Source: Variovorax ginsengisoli
GTDB taxonomy: Bacteria > Pseudomonadota > Gammaproteobacteria > Burkholderiales > Burkholderiaceae_C
DNA length: 64,000 nucleotides
Direction of reading: 5' to 3'
Assembly: GCF_030811835.1 (NCBI RefSeq)
Contig: NZ_JAUSRO010000012.1
Coordinates: forward strand, 124,001 to 188,000
In this document: positions 58,751 through 64,000 of the stretch, in pieces
Numbering within the stretch: position 1 is the first letter of the stretch
Layout: every line of letters starts with the position of its first letter
Made by a program: the position numbers and the translations under genes
Notes under the pieces: generated by a model
Database searches by the model: none
Seen by the model: only the letters and a program-made list of their open reading frames with translations
What the model was told of the DNA's origin: nothing

Positions 58751-59712
58751 GGTGCGGCTTCTTCCAACTGGGCCCGGGTGGGCAGTCCTTCGGTGTCGCC
58801 GAGCACCTGCACGGCGCGCGCGCCGATCCAGGCACCGCGGCGTACGGCGTCGGGCACCGTGCGGCCTTCGAGCAACGCGCTGACGACGCCGGCCGCAAAG
58901 CCATCGCCCGCCCCCACGGTGTCGATCACTTCTGCCACGGGGAAGCCCGCCACGTGGCCTGTCCCGGCCACGTCGCTGTCGTAGTAAGCGCCCTCGGCAC
59001 CCAGCTTGACCACGACCAGCTTCGCACCGCGCGCACGGTAGAACGCGGCCACCGCCTCGGGCGTGTCATGGCCAGTGAGGACCAAGCCCTCTTCCATGCC
59101 CGGCAGCACCCAGTCGGCACGCGAGGCCAAGTCGTTGATCGCGCTGCGCATCGCCTCGGTCGAAGGCCACAGCGTGGGGCGCAGGTTGGGGTCGAAGGAG
59201 ATGGTGCGGCCTGCCGCACGCATGGCGTCCATCGACTTGCGGGCGGCGGGCAAGGTGGTTTCCGAGATCGCGGCAAACACGCCGGTCGCATGCAGGTGGC
59301 GCGCCGAAATGAGCCAGTCGACGTCGATGTCGTCAGCGGTCATCTGGCTCGCGGCCGAGCCCTTGCGGTGGTATTCGACCGGTGGATCGCTGCCGTCGGT
59401 GACACGGCCCTTGAACTGGAAGCCGGTCTTCTGCGTGGCGTCGCAGATGACGTGCGAGCAGTCGATGCCCTCGGCCTTCATTGCGGCAATCAGGTAGCGG
59501 CCCATCGAATCCGTGCCAAGCCGGCTGGCCCAGCCGACCTTCAGGCCCAGCCGGGCCAAGCCAATGGCCACGTTGGTCTCTGCGCCCGCCGTGCGCTTGT
59601 GGAAGGACTGCGCGTCTTCGATCGGCCCCGGCCGATCGGCCACCAGCAGCAGCATGGCTTCGCCGAACAGGGCGACATCGAAGGTGGTGGCAGGGATGGC
59701 AGTGGATGTCAT
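58747..59712 (-). CDS. kguK: PfkB-family sugar-acid kinase, probable 2-ketogluconate kinase
   Basis: Ribokinase-type kinase of 321 residues. The N-terminal GEAMLLLVADRPG and the RTAGAETNVAIGLARLG region bind the sugar. DTVGAGDGFAAG near residue 265 holds the catalytic Asp and anion hole. It resembles 2-dehydro-3-deoxygluconokinase (KdgK). The neighbouring epimerase, reductase and PtxS-like genes favour 2-ketogluconate as substrate. The start overlaps the kguE stop by one base. Confidence 0.75.
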   Translation of the reverse strand: MTSTAIPATTFDVALFGEAMLLLVADRPGPIEDAQSFHKRTAGAETNVAIGLARLGLKVGWASRLGTDSMGRYLIAAMKAEGIDCSHVICDATQKTGFQFKGRVTDGSDPPVEYHRKGSAASQMTADDIDVDWLISARHLHATGVFAAISETTLPAARKSMDAMRAAGRTISFDPNLRPTLWPSTEAMRSAINDLASRADWVLPGMEEGLVLTGHDTPEAVAAFYRARGAKLVVVKLGAEGAYYDSDVAGTGHVAGFPVAEVIDTVGAGDGFAAGVVSALLEGRTVPDAVRRGAWIGARAVQVLGDTEGLPTRAQLEEAAP

Positions 59713-60452
59713 CAGACGGCCCGTGAAGCGCGGATCAAGGCGACCTGATCGCGCGTGACGCCCAGCAGGTCGTCGCCAACGAGCGGGTATTCGATGGCGT
59801 GCGGCACGTCGGCCGGCAATGCGCGCAGCACGGCACGCCAGGGCGCGACCGATTCATGGAGCGGCACCGCCACCCACTTGGCCGGCAGGCGCTGCGCGCC
59901 CTTGCAATGCACGTAGCGCACCCGATGGCCGAGCACCTTGGCAGCTTCGAGCGGGCATTCACCCACCCAATGCCAGTTGCCCATGTCGAAGGTCATGCCC
60001 AGCGACACGCCGGCCCGGTCGGCGGCTTCGAAGAAGGCCACGAGCGCGGGCAGCGTGCCGGCGCGCACGGTCTGGTCGTTCTCGATGAGCAGCTCGATGC
60101 GCGTTTCGGACAACTGCACCTTCAGGCCCCAGAGCGAACCGTGCGAGGCTGCAGAAAACCCGCCGATCGACATCTTCAGACGCTTGGCGCCCAGCGTGGT
60201 CGCCGCGGCAATGCCGCGCGCGAGTGCTGCGCTGTCGAGCCAGCCGCCCTCGGCCCACAGACCTTCGGGACTGGAGTAGACGGCAGCCTGCCCGGCGAGC
60301 GCAGGCAGTTCCGCGGCTGGGTCGCGCAGCAGCTCGCCGCGCACCTCGACCGAATCGGCACCCGCCGCGCGTGCCAACTGCGCGCACCACAGCTGGCCGT
60401 GGCGGCCGATCTCGGCCGCGCCGAAGGAGGAAAGGGAAATCAGAACGTTCAT
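59712..60452 (-). CDS. kguE: TIM-barrel sugar isomerase/epimerase, KguE-like
   Basis: Xylose-isomerase-like TIM-barrel protein of 246 residues. Likely metal ligands lie in LIENDQT, FDMGNWHWVG and YVHCKG, with a final Glu in HAIEYPL. KguE of Pseudomonas, of similar size, is encoded first in the kguEKTD operon; its exact reaction is not established. Here it is followed directly by the kinase and reductase genes. Other members of this fold act on different sugars, so the name rests on context. Confidence 0.72.
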   Translation of the reverse strand: MNVLISLSSFGAAEIGRHGQLWCAQLARAAGADSVEVRGELLRDPAAELPALAGQAAVYSSPEGLWAEGGWLDSAALARGIAAATTLGAKRLKMSIGGFSAASHGSLWGLKVQLSETRIELLIENDQTVRAGTLPALVAFFEAADRAGVSLGMTFDMGNWHWVGECPLEAAKVLGHRVRYVHCKGAQRLPAKWVAVPLHESVAPWRAVLRALPADVPHAIEYPLVGDDLLGVTRDQVALIRASRAV

Positions 60453-60516
60453 GGGTCTTCAATGCCGGAAATGCCGTGCCGAGCTTCGTGACCAACCGGC
60501 GGGCGGGAGGCCGATG

Positions 60517-61287
60517 CTAATGGTTCGAAGACAGGATCTGACCCAGGAACTGGCGGGTCTTGTCGTTCTGCGGGTTGCCGAAGAATTCGGCTGGCGGCGC
60601 CTGCTCGACGATCTTGCCCTCGGCCATGAAGATCACGCGGTCGGCCACCTGGCGGGCAAAGCCCATCTCGTGCGTCACACACAGCATGGTCATCCCGTCC
60701 TCGGCCAGGCCGATCATGGTGTCGAGCACTTCCTTGACCATCTCGGGGTCGAGCGCCGAAGTCGGCTCATCGAACAACATGATCTTGGGCGTCATGCACA
60801 ACGCACGCGCAATGGCCACGCGCTGCTGCTGGCCGCCGGACAGCTGGCTCGGATACTTTTTTGCCTGTTCGGGGATGCGCACGCGCGTGAGGTACTTCAT
60901 GGCCACCTCTTCGGCCTGCGCCTGGTTCATGCCACGCGAACGCATCGGCGCCAGCGTGCAGTTCTCCAGGATGGTCAGGTGCGGAAACAGGTTGAACTGC
61001 TGGAACACCATGCCGACCTCGGCGCGTACCGCATCGACGTTCTTGCCGCCCGCGGTCAGGTCGATGCCATCGACCACGATACGGCCCTGCTGCACCGTCT
61101 CCAGCCGGTTGATGCAACGGATGAGCGTCGACTTGCCCGAACCCGACGGGCCGCAGATCACGATGCGCTCACCCGTGCGCACGCTCAGGTCGATGCCGGT
61201 CAGCACCTGGAATTCGCCGTACCACTTGTTCACCGCTTCCATGCGGATGATGGGTTGGGCGCCGTCGGTCGTCACTGCGTCGGTCAT
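60517..61287 (-). CDS. Polar amino-acid-type ABC transporter ATP-binding protein
   Basis: ATPase of 256 residues of the GlnQ/HisP class. Walker A is GPSGSGKST, the signature is LSGGQQQR, Walker B is IMLFDEPTSALD, and the switch His lies in VTHEMGFA. It is the fourth transporter gene of the operon and lies 64 bases before kguE. Although this class usually imports amino acids, the neighbours suggest a sugar acid. Confidence 0.9.
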   Translation of the reverse strand: MTDAVTTDGAQPIIRMEAVNKWYGEFQVLTGIDLSVRTGERIVICGPSGSGKSTLIRCINRLETVQQGRIVVDGIDLTAGGKNVDAVRAEVGMVFQQFNLFPHLTILENCTLAPMRSRGMNQAQAEEVAMKYLTRVRIPEQAKKYPSQLSGGQQQRVAIARALCMTPKIMLFDEPTSALDPEMVKEVLDTMIGLAEDGMTMLCVTHEMGFARQVADRVIFMAEGKIVEQAPPAEFFGNPQNDKTRQFLGQILSSNH

Positions 61288-61333
61288 ACTTTTCTGTTCC
61301 AAAGGTTCGTCATCGAACGCACAAGCACTTTTC

Positions 61334-61425
61334 GTGGAACACCGCGGAACCGGCTCTGCCGGGCCGCTGGTGTTGTCCCCTGACAGGGGTGGGAGTAGCG
61401 ACACGAAGTGCGCGAATCCTGGGGG
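61334..61425 (+). repeat. Dispersed ~90-bp intergenic repeat, copy 3 (inside the kgu operon)
   Basis: Plus-strand copy with the blocks AACACCGCGGAACCGGCTC, GGTGTTGTCCCC, GACACGAAGTGCGCG and CTGGGGG. It fills the gap between the binding-protein gene and the ATPase gene, antisense to the operon, and ends exactly at the stop codon of the binding-protein gene. Confidence 0.82.
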
Positions 61426-62232
61426 TCAGTTCAGTTTGGGGAGGTCGGCGCCCAGCCACTTCTGATACAGCTTGTTCAGCTCGCCATTGGCCGTGTTCTT
61501 CGCCACGAAGTCGTTGACCGTCTTGGTCAGCTCGTCGGTACCCGGACGCAGGGCGATGCCCATGGCCTGCTGCACCAGGTTGAACTTGTTCTCGAAGGTG
61601 TTGGCCGGCACGCGCTTGGCGATCTGCGCAGCGACGGTGACCGAGCAGCCGATCGCGTCGACCTGGCCGGAGATCAGCGCCTGCATGGCCGAGGCGTCGT
61701 CGTCGAAGCGACGGATCTCGGTGCCTTCCGGTGCCGCCTTGGTCACGGCGACGTCCTGCGTCGACGCACGTGCCACGCCGATGCGCAGGCCCTTCATGTC
61801 GGCGGGTGCCTTGATGTTGCTCGCGGTCTTGCCATACAGCACGATGGTCGCGGCCGCGTAGGGCTGCGAGAAGCTCACCTGCTTGGCACGCTCGGGCGTG
61901 ATGGCCAGCGAGGCGACCAGCACGTCGACCTTGTTGGTCAGCAGGAACGGGATGCGGTTCGGGCCGGTGACCGGCACGATGTTGGCCTTCACGCCCAGGT
62001 CCTTGGCCAGCAGCTTGGCGACGTCGGCGTCATAGCCATCGGGCTCGTTCTTCACGTTGGTCGTGCCGTAGGGCGGAAAGTCGACCAGCATGCCGATGGT
62101 GATCTCGCCCTTCTTCTTGATGTCAGCCACCGACTGTGCCGATGCGAAGGGGGTGAAGGCGGTCAGCGCAGCGCCGAGGCCGAGGACGGCCAGTGCGGCG
62201 GTGGCGGTGCGGCGGGTGGTGGAACGAATCAT
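61426..62232 (-). CDS. ABC transporter substrate-binding protein, family 3
   Basis: Periplasmic binding protein of 268 residues (SBP_bac_3). A signal peptide with arginines, then ALAVLGLGAALTAFTPFASA, precedes the mature start VADIKKKGEITIGMLVDFPPYG. The pattern DADVAKLLAKDLGVKANIV is typical of amino-acid-type binders. The basic residue of the ligand pocket that grips a carboxylate lies in LRIGVARAST, which would suit an amino acid or a sugar acid alike. Confidence 0.9.
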   Translation of the reverse strand: MIRSTTRRTATAALAVLGLGAALTAFTPFASAQSVADIKKKGEITIGMLVDFPPYGTTNVKNEPDGYDADVAKLLAKDLGVKANIVPVTGPNRIPFLLTNKVDVLVASLAITPERAKQVSFSQPYAAATIVLYGKTASNIKAPADMKGLRIGVARASTQDVAVTKAAPEGTEIRRFDDDASAMQALISGQVDAIGCSVTVAAQIAKRVPANTFENKFNLVQQAMGIALRPGTDELTKTVNDFVAKNTANGELNKLYQKWLGADLPKLN

Positions 62233-62303
62233 TCGAAGTCTCCTGGTTTGGGAACGGGAACGGATTGAAAGAAAGGGGAAACAGGAACGCACGGCCGGCG
62301 TGG

Positions 62304-62957
62304 TCAGCGCGCGAGCGCACGGGCGCGCTTGCGCTCCATGTGCGCGGCCAGCAGCGACAGCGGCCAGCAGATGACGAAATAGAGCACCGCGACCGTGCTG
62401 AATACTTCCAGCGGCTGGAAGGTCGCGTTGTTGATGATCTGGCCGGCGCGCGTGATTTCGGTGAAACCGATGATCGCAGCCAGCGAGGTGCCCTTGATGA
62501 TCTGCACCACGTAACCCACCGTGGGCGGCAGCGCGATCTTGAAGGCCTGCGGCAGGATCACGTCGCGCATGCGGGCGCCGTACTTGAGGTTGAGCGCCTG
62601 CGCGGCCTCGACCTGACCGCGTGGGATCGCTTCGATGCAACCGCGCCAGATCTCTCCGAGAAAGGCTGCGCTGTTGAGGATCAACGCCACGCCCGCAGCG
62701 ATCCAAGGATTGATGTCCAGCCCGAGCACGGGCGCGCCGAAGAAGATCAGGAACAGCTGCAGCAGCAGCGGCGTGCCCTGGAACACCTGGATGAAAGCAA
62801 TGGCTGCACCGCGAGCCGCCGTGCTCTCGGAAGTGCGCGCCAGCGCGATGACGAGCCCAAGGATGGCACCGCCGACGAAGGCGATGGCCGACAGCGCCAG
62901 CGTCCACTGGGCGGCCTCGAGGATGAAGAGGAATTCGGGGAAACCGAAGGTACGCAT
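62304..62957 (-). CDS. Polar amino-acid-type ABC transporter permease
   Basis: Inner-membrane permease of 217 residues with about five helices. FQGTPLLLQLFLIFFG and EIWRGCIEAIPRGQVEAAQALNLKYG (the EAA loop) are diagnostic of the HisM/GlnP class. It pairs with the permease encoded upstream; a repeat copy separates the two genes. The start is the ATG at 62955-62957. Confidence 0.9.
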   Translation of the reverse strand: MRTFGFPEFLFILEAAQWTLALSAIAFVGGAILGLVIALARTSESTAARGAAIAFIQVFQGTPLLLQLFLIFFGAPVLGLDINPWIAAGVALILNSAAFLGEIWRGCIEAIPRGQVEAAQALNLKYGARMRDVILPQAFKIALPPTVGYVVQIIKGTSLAAIIGFTEITRAGQIINNATFQPLEVFSTVAVLYFVICWPLSLLAAHMERKRARALAR

Positions 62958-63007
62958 GATGGTCTCAGCTTTCGGCCTTGAACGGCAATCCGACACAGGC
63001 TTGATCG

Positions 63008-63096
63008 AGAACACCGCGGAACCGGCTTTGCCGGGCCGCAGGTGTTGCCCCCGCAAGGGGCTTGGCGAAGCGACACGAAGTGCGCGAAGACTGGGG
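63008..63096 (+). repeat. Dispersed ~90-bp intergenic repeat, copy 4 (inside the kgu operon)
   Basis: Plus-strand copy with GAACACCGCGGAACCGGC, GCAGGTGTTGCCCCC, GACACGAAGTGCGCG and CTGGGG. It lies between the two permease genes, antisense to the operon, like copy 3. Confidence 0.82.
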
Positions 63097-63108
63097 AAAA
63101 GCCATCAT

Positions 63109-63807
63109 TCAGCGCCGATCCGGGTAATTGAGCGCGCGCTTGTAGATGAGCTTGAAGAGCCCCGAAAACGCGAGCGCCAGCGCCAGGTAGATCGCAGCGA
63201 CCACGATGTAGATCTCGAAGCTGCGGAAGGTCTGCGACTGCAGGTTGGCCGCCACCGAGGTCAGGTCGTCCGCCGAGATCACCGACACCACGGCCGAGCT
63301 CAGCATGAGCAGGATGAACTGGCTGGTGAGCGCCGGGTAAATGGCCTTGAGCGCGGGCTTGATGATCACGAAGCGGAAGATTTCCCACGGCTTCAGGTTG
63401 AGTGCCCTGCCCGCCTCGATCTGTCCCTTGGGAATCGACTCGATGCCTGCGCGAACGATTTCGGCTGCATACGCGCCCAGGTTCACCACCATGGCCGTGA
63501 GTGCAGCCGTGTACGGCGACCAGCGCACGCCAATGGCCGGCAGCGCGAAGAAAAAGAAGAACAGCTGGACCAGAAAGGGCGTATTGCGGATGACCTCGAT
63601 GTACGCGTTCACGAGAAAGCGCACCCACCACGGCCCCGAGGTCTTGCCCCAGGCGCACACGATGGCCACCACCAGCCCGAGCACGGTGGCGATCAACGAC
63701 AACTGGATGGTGATCCAGGTGCCCTTGAGCAGCAGCGGCCAAGCGGCAAAAACGGCGTCGAACTGAAATTGGTAGTTCACGGGTTGGGCCCACCCAAAGC
63801 GGGGCAT
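63109..63807 (-). CDS. Polar amino-acid-type ABC transporter permease (first gene of the kgu-type operon)
   Basis: Permease of up to 232 residues with about five helices. EVIRNTPFLVQLFFFFFALP and EIVRAGIESIPKGQIEAGRALNLKPWE (EAA loop) show the HisQ/GlnP class. The ATG at 63805-63807 has no clear ribosome-binding site. A GTG at 63778-63780, preceded by GGGTGGG, would start the protein at residue 10 and is a serious alternative. It is the first gene after the PtxS-type operator. Confidence 0.88.
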   Translation of the reverse strand: MPRFGWAQPVNYQFQFDAVFAAWPLLLKGTWITIQLSLIATVLGLVVAIVCAWGKTSGPWWVRFLVNAYIEVIRNTPFLVQLFFFFFALPAIGVRWSPYTAALTAMVVNLGAYAAEIVRAGIESIPKGQIEAGRALNLKPWEIFRFVIIKPALKAIYPALTSQFILLMLSSAVVSVISADDLTSVAANLQSQTFRSFEIYIVVAAIYLALALAFSGLFKLIYKRALNYPDRR

Positions 63808-63826
63808 CGATGCAATGGAGGGAAGT

Positions 63827-63846
63827 GTATGAAACCGGTTTCATAC
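63827..63846. promoter_or_regulatory. PtxS/LacI-type operator palindrome
   Basis: GTATGAAACCGGTTTCATAC is a perfect 20-bp palindrome with the central CG typical of LacI-family operators. Its core TGAAACCGGTTTCA (63830-63843) equals the operator core described for Pseudomonas PtxS. It lies 20-40 bases upstream of the first operon gene, where a repressor would block transcription. Confidence 0.85.
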
Positions 63847-63850
63847 CTGC

Positions 63851-63868
63851 ATCAGGGATTTCCCTGAT
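63851..63868. repeat. Second palindrome beside the operator
   Basis: ATCAGGGA-TT-TCCCTGAT, eight-base perfect arms, starts four bases beyond the operator palindrome. It may be a binding site for a second regulator or part of the promoter. No function can be assigned. Confidence 0.5.
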
Positions 63869-63960
63869 CACGTGAACTGCTTGCGCTGCAATGAAGAAAT
63901 GCTGAATGCACCAATTCGAGGCATTTTTCGACAACCATCGCGCGCGGTAAGCTCGGAGCC

Positions 63961-64000
63961 CATGGCCTCGCCCTCCAACGCCCCATCCCTCCCATGCCGT
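63961..64000 (+). CDS. Possible start of a divergent gene (cut by window end)
   Basis: An ATG at 63961 with GGAG five bases upstream opens a frame that is still open at the window end (13 codons, Ser/Pro-rich). It would be divergent from the kgu-type operon. Too short to identify. Confidence 0.25.

Overview
The window is a high-GC chromosomal segment from a betaproteobacterium, most likely a member of the Comamonadaceae (order Burkholderiales; Variovorax or Acidovorax-like, genus not certain). The basis is the secG - tRNA-Leu - nuoA..L order, the style of the protein sequences, the nrtABC/nasA organisation and a dispersed ~90-bp intergenic repeat. It reads as core chromosome with accessory metabolic islands. 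I saw no insertion sequence, prophage, CRISPR array or rRNA.

Layout. 1-10217 (minus): respiratory complex I genes nuoA to nuoL, with nuoL cut by the window edge, preceded by tRNA-Leu(GAG), secG, tpiA, a quinone oxidoreductase, pnp and rpsO, all on the minus strand (to 15585). 15810-18281 (minus): an aminotransferase and an orphan periplasmic binding protein. 18404-20449 (plus): a small heat-shock protein, an alpha/beta-hydrolase and a secreted-type single-HKD nuclease. 20483-21535 (minus): tsaD. 21607-34954 (plus): a nitrate-assimilation island. It holds the NIT-ANTAR antiterminator nasR, the nitrate ABC importer nrtABC, a membrane PQQ glucose dehydrogenase, then a FAD reductase, the assimilatory nitrate reductase nasA, a ybiB homologue and a siroheme-pathway methyltransferase. 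Both nitrate operons begin with a sigma-54 promoter motif followed by a two-hairpin hexaloop RNA (ANTAR target) that overlaps an intrinsic terminator.

35114-43345: housekeeping genes (fatty-acid hydroxylase, BaiN-type flavoprotein, rpsU, yqeY, NUDIX, TauE/LysR pair, pmbA, darP, mog). 43533-56148: a predicted peptide-ligase locus around comEC, made of a split ATP-grasp plus alpha-E pair, a fused ATP-grasp/alpha-E protein and two transglutaminase-fold proteins. 56186-56644: a RidA-family protein.

56715-63807 (minus): an operon with the enzymes and regulator of 2-ketogluconate use (kguE, kguK, kguD and a PtxS-like LacI regulator). Here the expected MFS transporter is replaced by a complete polar-amino-acid-type ABC importer. 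A perfect 20-bp palindrome containing the PtxS-type core TGAAACCGGTTTCA lies just upstream of the first gene. With the glucose dehydrogenase at 26410-28827 this suggests periplasmic glucose oxidation followed by import of a ketosugar acid.

The most notable observations are the doubly controlled (sigma-54 plus ANTAR antitermination) nitrate operons, the ABC-transporter version of the kgu operon, the split and fused ligase modules, the intergenic repeat family with two copies inside the kgu operon, and competing hairpins in the rpsU leader.
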